A stretch of 12,572 nucleotides of DNA from DATIHK01 sp035480775 (GCA_035480775.1 DATIHK010000022.1:1-12572); one strand, 5' to 3'; counted from the first letter of the stretch, positions 1 through 5,485 are shown. Numbers and translations: made by a program. Notes: generated by a model not told the origin, from the sequence alone.

Positions 1-2
1 GT

Positions 3-1655
3 GGAACCACTTTAGCTAAAAACGCCTTAGACGTAAATGGATCAGTTGCCTTTGGAACTCTACCAACCACAGCAATACCTATTGCCAACTCAGCTTACTT
101 CTCAGGAAACGTTGGTATTGGTAACTCAAACCCAACCTTAAATTTTGTTGTTACTGGTACCGGTCAAATTTCAACCTCTTTAACAGTTGGCGCAACCACA
201 GCAACTAAACAAGTATTTGAATCTTCAGGTAGATCAGCTTTTGGTACACTTCCAGGTGGGCAAATTCCAATTGCAAACTCAACTACATTCTCTACTAATG
301 TTGGTATTGCAACCACTAACCCCTTACAAACCTTATCGGTTGTTGGATCCATAAGACAAACTGGTTGTATTACTGCAGGAAATCTTAACGCCAACACTTC
401 AGGTGATATTATTTGTTCGGCTTCTGATACCAGACTTAAGAATGTTCAAGGCACCTATACTGGTGGAATTAGTGAATTATCATCCATTAATCCTATTGTT
501 TTCACTTGGAAACCTGGAATTGATATGGATCCATTAACTCACGTCGGATTCTCAGCACAAAATGTTCAAACCGTTTTACCGCAAGCTACACCACTAATGA
601 CTAGTGGTAGTGGAGCTGGTTATTACGCTTTCGATTCGACAGCAGTACTAGCTTTGACGGTCAATTCTGTCAAAGAACAACAATCTCATTTAGAAGCAAT
701 AGATAAAGATATGCAAGCTATAAAAGACTCTACTACTATAGATTTTATAAATTCTCATGTTACAAGAGCGGATCAAAATGAAACTATTACTGGTAATTGG
801 GCATTTACAAATGGATTAACTATAAATTCGTCTACTTCTACACCTGTTGCAGCCGGAATTAAGTTCTCAAACTCAGGCGGTGGGGGATTTGTTGATGGAA
901 TTGATATGTCCAACTTCACAATTGTGAATATTGGAGCGACAGGTACAGATTTTACTGCAACAGGCGGCTTAACTTTAGCCGGAGCATTACAAACTAATAA
1001 TGTTACTTCAGGTGGATCTGATTTGGCATTAAAGACTGGTGGAAATGGGAAAATACAAATCGGAGGTTCCACGTTAGGTGTAGGAACTACAGCACCAGAT
1101 TTACTAATGCTGGATGTTAAATCAAATGCAGGGGATCCAGTTGGTTATGAAGGTGCAATGTATTACAACAGTAACTCTCATAAATTTAGATGTTTTCAAG
1201 ATACTGACTGGATTGATTGTTCCGGTTCAAGTAGTTCAAATTCCAATAATAAAAATGTTCTTGCTTTTATGCCTTGGGGTCCTTGTACAGACGGAAAAGC
1301 CTGCGAAGTCGTAGGAGCTGGTTGTTCAGAGGCGACAGACCTATCCACTATTAGTCAAAGAGGAAATGCTTTTATGGTAGATACAGACACCTTTCATACT
1401 GTGAAATTACGCTTTACTGGTGCTTTAGCTAATTCTCAAACCGGAACTGTAAGTGTAAAACTAATTAACCTAAGTGATTCAACTGAGATTCTTACTACAA
1501 ATTTTAGTACAGGAACTAGTTGTGAAGATCGTTCAAGCGACACAATAGATATTAGTAGTTTAAAAGGTACTAAAATGTTTGCTATACAAGTAGGGGATTC
1601 AATAGTATCTGATGATCCATTGTTATCCGGCATAGTTGTGGAGTTTGGAATATGA
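3..1655 (+). CDS. Surface stalk/fibre-like protein with internal S74 chaperone domain (5' partial)
   Basis: The reading frame is open from the first complete codon at position 3, so the N-terminus lies outside the window; 550 residues are visible. Residues 1-140 form a beta-rich repetitive stalk with repeated NVGI..NP motifs. From residue 141 comes an S74 intramolecular chaperone (endosialidase type): SDTRLKN, then an F.W segment, GFSAQNV, a proline-rich turn, YYAFD and LALTVNSVKEQQ, followed by a short predicted coiled coil to about residue 245. In known S74 proteins this domain trimerises the fibre and cuts itself off at the conserved Ser before Asp, with the Lys of RLK nearby; both residues are present (S141, K146). 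About 305 residues follow: a second Gly/Thr/Asn-rich stalk, a GAMYYN...FRC...WIDC module (about 384-406) and a Cys-containing beta-rich C-terminal domain. Probably an exported surface adhesin. The next gene overlaps its stop. The S74 assignment is firm; the cellular role is inferred. Confidence 0.85.
   Translation, partial: GTTLAKNALDVNGSVAFGTLPTTAIPIANSAYFSGNVGIGNSNPTLNFVVTGTGQISTSLTVGATTATKQVFESSGRSAFGTLPGGQIPIANSTTFSTNVGIATTNPLQTLSVVGSIRQTGCITAGNLNANTSGDIICSASDTRLKNVQGTYTGGISELSSINPIVFTWKPGIDMDPLTHVGFSAQNVQTVLPQATPLMTSGSGAGYYAFDSTAVLALTVNSVKEQQSHLEAIDKDMQAIKDSTTIDFINSHVTRADQNETITGNWAFTNGLTINSSTSTPVAAGIKFSNSGGGGFVDGIDMSNFTIVNIGATGTDFTATGGLTLAGALQTNNVTSGGSDLALKTGGNGKIQIGGSTLGVGTTAPDLLMLDVKSNAGDPVGYEGAMYYNSNSHKFRCFQDTDWIDCSGSSSSNSNNKNVLAFMPWGPCTDGKACEVVGAGCSEATDLSTISQRGNAFMVDTDTFHTVKLRFTGALANSQTGTVSVKLINLSDSTEILTTNFSTGTSCEDRSSDTIDISSLKGTKMFAIQVGDSIVSDDPLLSGIVVEFGI
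48..323 (+). repeat. Two 87-base coding repeats with 189-base period in the stalk
   Basis: Copy 1 (48-134) and copy 2 (237-323) encode the same 29-residue pattern: AFGTLP, three variable residues, IPIANS, two residues, FS, one residue, NVGI, three residues, NP. The copies are more similar as protein than as DNA, since many codons differ at the third base. This points to an old repeat under selection for structure rather than a recent duplication. More copies may lie upstream of the window. Confidence 0.8.
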
Positions 1656-2353
1656 TGAGAATTAATAATAAATTATTGATTTTTGTAGGTATAGTTTTAT
1701 TAACTTTAATTAGAATCACTCCCGTTTATGCTTTGTCATGGGTGATGAAAAGCAATCAAGATAATGTTATAAGTTTAGAAGGTACCTGCGACGGCTCGGA
1801 TCTTAAAGTTTCATTATATCCACAAGGCAAAAAAGACTTAGCTTACTCGGCTGGTATCAAATGTGATAACGGAATATTCAAATATAGCGATGATTTAACA
1901 AAGTGGAATCTTAAAGAAGGGGATTATGACATTGTAATTGACCAAGATACCTCACACAAAGAAGAAATAACAGTTACAAATAAAGAATCTCCGCTGCAAC
2001 CTGCCAATAATACTCCGCTTAGTATAGAAAAAATCACACCTGATAAGGTATTTACAAATTCTCTTGATAGTCTCGAAGGAAACTTAGACTCTTTAACGCT
2101 TTCTTTAATTGATATCATGCACCAAGTTGATAAGACTTCTTATTCAAACTCTGTGAAACTAGTAATTAACTACTTTTTGAATATGGCTGCAGACAGTACT
2201 AAAGGAATGAGAGACAGTTTAGTTAGTATTGGAGATGTTTTAAAAAACGATTCAGTTATACATGGACCTTTGCTTCCGCCAGAAGTAATTAATGAAACCA
2301 CGACCTCTGAATCCACAGAAACAAGTCAAACTACCTCTAGTGCGCTTCCTTGA
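1652..2353 (+). CDS. Secreted protein with signal peptide and beta-sandwich-like domain, unknown function
   Basis: I do not recognise a named family. The 233-residue product starts with a typical signal peptide: basic MRINNK, a hydrophobic stretch of about residues 8-20, then a likely signal peptidase I site after V-Y-A at residue 27. Residues 30-110 alternate hydrophobic and polar positions as in a small Ig-like or other beta-sandwich domain, with two cysteines (C46, C71) that could form a disulfide outside the cell. The middle (about 120-195) looks helical, and the C-terminal 25 residues are rich in Thr and Ser, like a linker or wall-proximal tail. There is no sortase motif and no C-terminal membrane helix. 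The start overlaps the stop of the S74 gene; two in-frame ATGs lie in tandem at 1652 and 1655, so translation is probably coupled. It may be an accessory or anchoring partner of the S74 surface protein; that is inference from position only. Confidence 0.75.
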   Translation: MMRINNKLLIFVGIVLLTLIRITPVYALSWVMKSNQDNVISLEGTCDGSDLKVSLYPQGKKDLAYSAGIKCDNGIFKYSDDLTKWNLKEGDYDIVIDQDTSHKEEITVTNKESPLQPANNTPLSIEKITPDKVFTNSLDSLEGNLDSLTLSLIDIMHQVDKTSYSNSVKLVINYFLNMAADSTKGMRDSLVSIGDVLKNDSVIHGPLLPPEVINETTTSESTETSQTTSSALP

Positions 2354-2376
2354 CCAAAGATAACGGCTCCTATACT
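2350..2376 (+). promoter_or_regulatory. Putative promoter giving a near-leaderless mRNA for the small membrane protein
   Basis: TTGACC (2350-2355), a 15-base spacer, then TATACT (2371-2376), ending 8 bases before the ATG at 2385. The -35 hexamer contains the TGA stop of the preceding gene. The spacer is shorter than ideal; an alternative -10, TATAAA at 2376, would make it 20. No Shine-Dalgarno sequence is present. Confidence 0.45.
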
Positions 2377-2384
2377 ATAAATTG

Positions 2385-2810
2385 ATGAGATTTCCTTTTG
2401 TTTCAAAGAATTTATCCAAAATATTAGGAATAGTTGTTTTAGTTGCTGTTGTTCTTTCTCCGTCAATTTATTTTTATTTTAAATATCGCGAAGTAAATAA
2501 CCTGTTACATGTTAATTCAGACAGTACACAAAAAGAAGACAGTGCACTAATCGCAAAAGTTGGACAGCTATTTGCTTTACCTGTAAATGAAGAACCTACA
2601 GTTGCAACTGTTGCTGACAAAAATAAATTAAAAGATAATCCTTTATTCAGTAAAGCGGAAAATGGAGATAAAGTTTTGATTTATAAAGTTTCAAGAAAGT
2701 TGTTTCTATATAGACCTTCTATTAATAAATTGATAGATGTTGCATACATATCTATTAATCAAAATACAACTAATGCTGTTTTAGAAAGTTCGTCAGATCA
2801 TAATCAATGA
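2385..2810 (+). CDS. Small single-pass membrane protein, CPR-type family of unknown function
   Basis: A 141-residue protein with one N-terminal membrane helix at about residues 13-34, preceded by a basic segment (N-in), so most of the chain should lie outside the cytoplasm. The outer part has the pattern LF.LP.NE.PTVATV.DK.KLKDNPLF.KAENGDKVLIY followed by LYRPS.NKLIDVA. From memory, this LP..E.PT.ATV ... NGD.vLIY ... YRPS.NKiI pattern recurs in hypothetical proteins of many CPR genomes; I know no function for it. A TTG directly upstream (2382) is in frame, but ATG at 2385 is preferred. It lies 31 bases after the secreted protein and ends 10 bases before the 3' end of the convergent tRNA-Thr gene. 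It may belong to the same envelope cassette as the two upstream genes, with an additional promoter of its own. Confidence 0.75.
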   Translation: MRFPFVSKNLSKILGIVVLVAVVLSPSIYFYFKYREVNNLLHVNSDSTQKEDSALIAKVGQLFALPVNEEPTVATVADKNKLKDNPLFSKAENGDKVLIYKVSRKLFLYRPSINKLIDVAYISINQNTTNAVLESSSDHNQ

Positions 2811-2820
2811 CACATTTTTA

Positions 2821-2896
2821 TGGAGCCCTTTCACGGAATCGAACCGTGGACCTACTCCTTACCATGGAGTTGCTCTACCATCTGAGCTAAAAGGGC
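2821..2896 (-). tRNA. tRNA-Thr (anticodon GGT)
   Basis: The minus strand folds as a full 76-base cloverleaf: acceptor GCCCTTT/AAAGGGC, D arm GCTC/GAGC, anticodon stem ACTCC/GGAGT with loop ATGGTAA (anticodon GGT), a five-base variable region, T stem CACGG/CCGTG with loop TTCGATT, discriminator T and an encoded CCA. Position 32 is A where a pyrimidine is usual. It is the last gene of the three-tRNA cluster. Confidence 0.96.
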
Positions 2897-2901
2897 TCGA
2901 T

Positions 2902-2938
2902 GCGGATTTACACTAGTTCGCCAAGCGAACAAATCCGC
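2902..2938 (-). other. Inter-tRNA hairpin
   Basis: GCGGATTT (2902-2909) pairs perfectly with AAATCCGC (2931-2938), and inside it GTTCGC (2916-2921) pairs with GCGAAC (2925-2930) around a three-base loop, leaving a six-base bulge on one side. It fills most of the spacer between tRNA-Tyr and tRNA-Thr(GGT). It has no T tract, so it is more likely a precursor-processing structure than a terminator. Confidence 0.6.
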
Positions 2939-2962
2939 GGAGGGTGCTATCCAAAAAAGCTT

Positions 2963-3048
2963 TGGTGCCGGGAGAGGGACTTGAACCCCCGAAGGCGTAA
3001 GCCAGCTGATTTACAGTCAGCTCCATTTGACCACTTTGGTATCCCGGC
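2963..3048 (-). tRNA. tRNA-Tyr (anticodon GTA)
   Basis: An 86-base class II tRNA on the minus strand: acceptor GCCGGGA/TCCCGGC, discriminator A, encoded CCA, anticodon stem GCTGA/TCAGC with loop CTGTAAA (anticodon GTA), a long variable arm as expected for bacterial tRNA-Tyr, and T loop TTCAAGT. It lies between the two tRNA-Thr genes. Confidence 0.96.
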
Positions 3049-3053
3049 ACGTT

Positions 3054-3095
3054 CGCAGTGACTTTTTCGAAAACGGTCCTCGCGCGTACACTGCG
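3054..3095 (-). other. Inverted repeat in tRNA-Thr(TGT) to tRNA-Tyr spacer
   Basis: CGCAGTG (3054-3060) and CACTGCG (3089-3095) are perfect complements separated by 28 bases, just before the tRNA-Tyr 5' end in the transcript. It may be a processing structure of the tRNA precursor; a 7-bp stem with a long loop is only modest evidence. Confidence 0.35.
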
Positions 3096-3126
3096 GAATG
3101 TTTTCTCAAAAGCACATGCTCACTGG

Positions 3127-3144
3127 CGTTAATATCGTTAATAT
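3127..3144. repeat. Perfect tandem 9-base duplication
   Basis: CGTTAATAT occurs twice in direct succession (3127-3135, 3136-3144), next to the encoded CCA end of tRNA-Thr(TGT). It looks like a small tandem duplication in the spacer; no function is evident. Confidence 0.7.
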
Positions 3145-3145
3145 A

Positions 3146-3222
3146 TGGAGCCTGGACTGAGATTCGGACTCAGGACCTGCGGTTTACAAAACCGCCGCTC
3201 TAACCAACTGAGCTATCCAGGC
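3146..3222 (-). tRNA. tRNA-Thr (anticodon TGT)
   Basis: A 77-base cloverleaf on the minus strand: acceptor GCCTGGA/TCCAGGC, D arm GCTC/GAGC with loop AGTTGGTTA, anticodon stem GCGGT/ACCGC with loop TTTGTAA (anticodon TGT), T stem CTGAG/CTCAG, discriminator T and encoded CCA. The T loop reads TCCGAAT rather than TTCGAAT, so the normally invariant T55 (pseudouridine in the mature tRNA) is C, at + position 3167. It is the first gene of the cluster. Confidence 0.95.
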
Positions 3223-3265
3223 ACGCACTGCGTGTGGTGCCCTAAACATTCCTTACGCACTCCAG

Positions 3266-3274
3266 ATTCTACCA
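3266..3274 (-). promoter_or_regulatory. Extended -10 promoter candidate for the tRNA cluster
   Basis: On the minus strand the sequence TGGTAGAAT fits an extended -10 element (TG, one base, TAGAAT). Predicted transcription would start about 36 bases before tRNA-Thr(TGT), a reasonable leader for a tRNA operon. No good -35 hexamer is found 17 bases upstream. Confidence 0.45.
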
Positions 3275-3319
3275 AACACTACCTCATTTTTATAGGAGCT
3301 GTTAAAAAACATTAGAAGA

Positions 3320-3348
3320 TTGTCAATTTAAAGCTTTTATGGTTTAAT
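3320..3348 (+). promoter_or_regulatory. Promoter of the bL28 gene, predicted near-leaderless
   Basis: TTGTCA (3320-3325), exactly 17 bases, TTTAAT (3343-3348). The -10 box ends nine bases before the ATG at 3358, so the mRNA leader would be only a few bases long. There is no Shine-Dalgarno sequence. Confidence 0.6.
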
Positions 3349-3357
3349 TTGCAAGCT

Positions 3358-3594
3358 ATGTCAAGAATATGTGACTTTTGCGGAAAAGGATATTTAAAAG
3401 CAAATCAAGTTCCACGTGGAGTTGGAAGACGTGTTACACGACGTACAACTATTCATCAGAAACCAAATTTGCGCTCTACAACCATTGAAATAAATGGTGC
3501 TAACAAACACGTTCGAATTTGCGCTTCTTGCTTAAAAAGAATGGATTTCGATATCAAAAAGTCCAAAGCCGCTGAAGCTTCTTCTACTGTATAA
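3358..3594 (+). CDS. rpmB: 50S ribosomal protein bL28
   Basis: A 78-residue protein of the large ribosomal subunit. It begins MSRICDFCGKG, close to the usual bL28 start, has a basic middle (RGVGRRVTRRTT) and a C-terminal HVRICASCLKRM segment. Four cysteines in two C-x2-C pairs (C5/C8 and C55/C58) mark the zinc-binding form of the protein. Length is normal for the family. The ATG at 3358 gives the canonical N-terminus; an in-frame TTG nine bases upstream would add three residues and is less likely. The last 11 bases overlap the convergent fmt gene, so the Ala/Ser-rich tail after about residue 68 is coded opposite the end of Fmt. It is transcribed from its own predicted promoter, divergently from the tRNA cluster. 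Confidence 0.93.
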   Translation: MSRICDFCGKGYLKANQVPRGVGRRVTRRTTIHQKPNLRSTTIEINGANKHVRICASCLKRMDFDIKKSKAAEASSTV

Positions 3595-4495
3595 ATCCGT
3601 TTTTAAATTGCTGCCAGTCTAGTACTTTTCCACCTTCTACTTGGAGTCTTTTTATATTAAGTTCATCATTTTCTATTTCGGCTTCAAAGATTTTAACTTT
3701 TAAATCTCCATTTTTATCATTTTTTAATTTTAAATTTAGTTCACCTAAAGTTGTCCAGGCTATTGGCCAAGGGTTAAAAGCTCTAATTTGGCGTTCAATT
3801 TGTACCGGAGTTTGTTTAAAATCAATTTTGGCATCTTCTTTGTAAATAAAAGTATTTTTTGGATGTGTTTTGGAATTTGTATATGTTGCCTTGGAATTAT
3901 CTTGAGATAGGGGAGTTATTTCACTTTTTACATACCCATTTATAACTTCTGGAAGTTTTTCGGCTGCTTCGACAAACATTTCTTTATAAAGTGCCCCGGC
4001 GGTTATATTTTGTGGAATTTTATACTCTATTTGAGATAGAATTTCTCCGGTATCCATATTTTTGTCCATAAGGTAATATGTGATACCAGTTTTTGTTTCA
4101 CCGTTTAAAAGTGCAAATTGCACTGGGCTGGCACCTCGGTATTTTGGAAGTAACGAAAAGTGAATATTGATTAATTTAAATTTAGGAGCATTTATGACTT
4201 CTTCTGGAATAATAAAGCTAAAGTCTGCAACAACGCCAACATCTATTTGGTACGTACCTAAAGCATTTGCAAGTTCGTGAGCAACATCTTTACTCAATTT
4301 GTCTATTTCAAAAAATTTAATACTATTTTGCTTGGCCCATTTTTTAACTTCAGTTTCTTTTAATAGCTGCTTGCGACCAAACTTTGAGTCACTTTTGGTA
4401 ACACATAAATCTAAGTCAAAATTTAGTTTTAATTTTTCTAAAATTGGCAAAGAGCGGTCAGAAGTTCCAAAAAAAGCAATTTTTATTTTATTCAT
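3584..4495 (-). CDS. fmt: Methionyl-tRNA formyltransferase
   Basis: Transfers a formyl group from 10-formyltetrahydrofolate to initiator Met-tRNA in the cytoplasm. The 303 residues show the Rossmann-like N-terminal domain beginning KIAFFGTSD, the catalytic triad as N110-x-H112 and D148 (in MDTG), the folate-binding SLLP loop (114-117) followed by KYRGASPVQ, and the RAFNPWP segment (238-244) that opens the C-terminal tRNA-binding domain. It is slightly shorter than the roughly 315 residues of typical Fmt. Its ATG overlaps the def stop by eight bases, so the two are probably translationally coupled; def removes the same formyl group after translation. It converges on bL28 with an 11-base overlap and no terminator between them. 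Confidence 0.96.
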   Translation of the reverse strand: MNKIKIAFFGTSDRSLPILEKLKLNFDLDLCVTKSDSKFGRKQLLKETEVKKWAKQNSIKFFEIDKLSKDVAHELANALGTYQIDVGVVADFSFIIPEEVINAPKFKLINIHFSLLPKYRGASPVQFALLNGETKTGITYYLMDKNMDTGEILSQIEYKIPQNITAGALYKEMFVEAAEKLPEVINGYVKSEITPLSQDNSKATYTNSKTHPKNTFIYKEDAKIDFKQTPVQIERQIRAFNPWPIAWTTLGELNLKLKNDKNGDLKVKIFEAEIENDELNIKRLQVEGGKVLDWQQFKNGFIQ

Positions 4496-5030
4496 CGTCT
4501 TCTTCCTTATCGTAAAGATCGTCTAATTCTTTTTCGTTCAAAACTTTTCCCACGGTTCTAGAAGTAAATAAAACTCCGTCTAAATGATCAATTTCGTGCT
4601 GCATGACGCGTCCAAAAAATCCAGTAGCATTATATTTAACATCTTCGCCGTTTTCATTTTGAGCTTTTACTTTAATCTTTTTAAAGCGGGGAACTCTTCC
4701 ATATGTATCTGGAATACTTAAACAGCCCTCCCAGCTTACTTGAGTTTCAGTTGATGTGTCGGTTATTTTTGGATTTACTAGGATGTGATCTTTTGTTAGT
4801 TCTATTTCTGGATTATTGGGGTCTTTTGTAAATCTACGAACAATGCAAATTCGTAAATTTGAACCTATTTGTGGAGCAGCTATTCCGGCACCTTCAGGAT
4901 CGTGTGCGTGACTTAAAGTGTCTAGCAGGTCTTGAATTGTTTTTTTAGCTTCGTCGTCGATTTTTGACACCTTTTTTGTAGGTGTTGTAAGTATAGGATC
5001 GGGGATTTGTACAATCTTTTTGATTGCCAT
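4488..5030 (-). CDS. def: Peptide deformylase
   Basis: Removes the N-formyl group from nascent proteins; a metal-dependent cytoplasmic hydrolase. The 180-residue protein has all three family motifs: GAGIAAPQ (47-54), EGCLS (101-105) and QHEIDH (144-149). Metal ligands are C103, H145 and H149, with E146 as catalytic base and Q54 stabilising the transition state. The C-terminus is very acidic (DKEEDDE). It is the first gene of a def-fmt pair. The ATG at 5030 follows an extended -10 element by six bases and has no Shine-Dalgarno sequence, which suggests a leaderless transcript. Its promoter lies back to back with that of the sigma-region-4-like gene. Confidence 0.97.
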   Translation of the reverse strand: MAIKKIVQIPDPILTTPTKKVSKIDDEAKKTIQDLLDTLSHAHDPEGAGIAAPQIGSNLRICIVRRFTKDPNNPEIELTKDHILVNPKITDTSTETQVSWEGCLSIPDTYGRVPRFKKIKVKAQNENGEDVKYNATGFFGRVMQHEIDHLDGVLFTSRTVGKVLNEKELDDLYDKEEDDE

Positions 5031-5036
5031 GGGTGT

Positions 5037-5045
5037 ATTTTAACA
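5037..5045 (-). promoter_or_regulatory. Extended -10 promoter of def-fmt, predicted leaderless
   Basis: On the minus strand TGTTAAAAT (TG, one base, TAAAAT) ends six bases before the def ATG. The same nine bases with the same spacing precede the mreC GTG. No recognisable -35 lies 17 bases upstream. Transcription should begin at or next to the start codon. Confidence 0.6.
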
Positions 5046-5051
5046 TTTAGC

Positions 5052-5080
5052 TTTACACATAGCATTTATATACTTATAAT
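5052..5080 (+). promoter_or_regulatory. Near-consensus sigma-70 promoter of the HTH gene
   Basis: TTTACA (5052-5057), a 17-base spacer, perfect TATAAT (5075-5080). The predicted start near 5087 gives a leader of about 28 bases that contains a strong ribosome binding site. This is the best promoter in the window. Confidence 0.75.
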
Positions 5081-5101
5081 CTGCTCCACACTCGCAACAT
5101 C

Positions 5102-5109
5102 AAAGGAGG
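5102..5109 (+). promoter_or_regulatory. Strong Shine-Dalgarno site deciding the start of the HTH gene
   Basis: AAAGGAGG lies five bases before the ATG at 5115. It sets the start there rather than at the in-frame upstream codon at 5007, which would lie inside the divergent def coding region. It is the only clear Shine-Dalgarno site of this strength before a gene in the window. Confidence 0.85.
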
Positions 5110-5114
5110 CTTTA

Positions 5115-5456
5115 ATGGGCCCATCGGATTTGGCAAAAGCTATTTACAGGAAGAATAAGCGGGTTTATCTTAAACCTGGATTTGAATCGGCAGTGTTTCT
5201 TTTACTAGCTTCTTTGAGTAGTCCAATGGATCGCGAAGTTCTCATTCGTTTTTATGGGCTTCGCGGTATTACATTTGGTTCGAGTTCACTGCAAGAGCTT
5301 GCAGAACACGGATCTCTTGTTACTTCATCTGAGCCGGTGACTGTTGAGAAGGTTAAACGAATCATTGATAACGCAGTAGAGAAGTTGCGAGTTAGAGAGC
5401 AAAGCGCAAAAGTCCTAGCACCCTACATTTTCGGGAGGCCTAGAAAAGTAAAGTAA
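5115..5456 (+). CDS. Small orphan protein resembling sigma-70 region 4 (helix-turn-helix)
   Basis: A 113-residue protein I cannot assign to a named family. Residues about 31-92 resemble sigma-70 region 4: LSSPMDREVLIRFYGL matches the helix that reads L.PRER.VL.LRYGL in sigma factors, SLQELAEHG matches the first helix of the HTH, and VEKVKRIIDNAVEKLR matches the recognition helix and the alkkLR tail. Between the two HTH helices there is a longer loop than usual (SLVTSSEPVT). There is no region 2, so it is not a complete sigma factor. The C-terminus is basic (FGRPRKVK), consistent with nucleic-acid binding. Hand-counted G+C is about 43 percent. It has its own consensus promoter, strong ribosome binding site and terminator, so it is a single-gene unit, divergent from def and just upstream of mreB. 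A transcription regulator is likely; target unknown. Confidence 0.65.
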   Translation: MGPSDLAKAIYRKNKRVYLKPGFESAVFLLLASLSSPMDREVLIRFYGLRGITFGSSSLQELAEHGSLVTSSEPVTVEKVKRIIDNAVEKLRVREQSAKVLAPYIFGRPRKVK

Positions 5457-5485
5457 TTTAGTACATCGATGGGATTTGAATCCAA

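Noticed and set aside
773..1072. 99-residue minus-strand ORF inside the S74 gene
   Set aside because: It lies opposite a well-supported coding frame, is rich in Pro and Val as expected for the antisense of Gly/Thr-rich codons, and has no start signals.
3321..3326. TTGACA on the minus strand as the -35 of the tRNA cluster
   Set aside because: No -10-like hexamer lies 15-19 bases downstream on that strand. The same bases fit better as part of the plus-strand bL28 -35.
4299..4526. Plus-strand ORF of 75 codons across the fmt/def junction
   Set aside because: It is antisense to conserved fmt and def coding sequence and shows no family features.
5007..5114. Upstream extension of the HTH gene
   Set aside because: The extension would start inside the def coding region and before the promoter. 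The AAAGGAGG site places the start at 5115.
5470..5483. T-arm-like sequence GGGATTTGAATCC suggesting a tRNA remnant
   Set aside because: The T stem does not pair properly with a seven-base loop, and no acceptor or anticodon arm is found around it. The following bases form a terminator.
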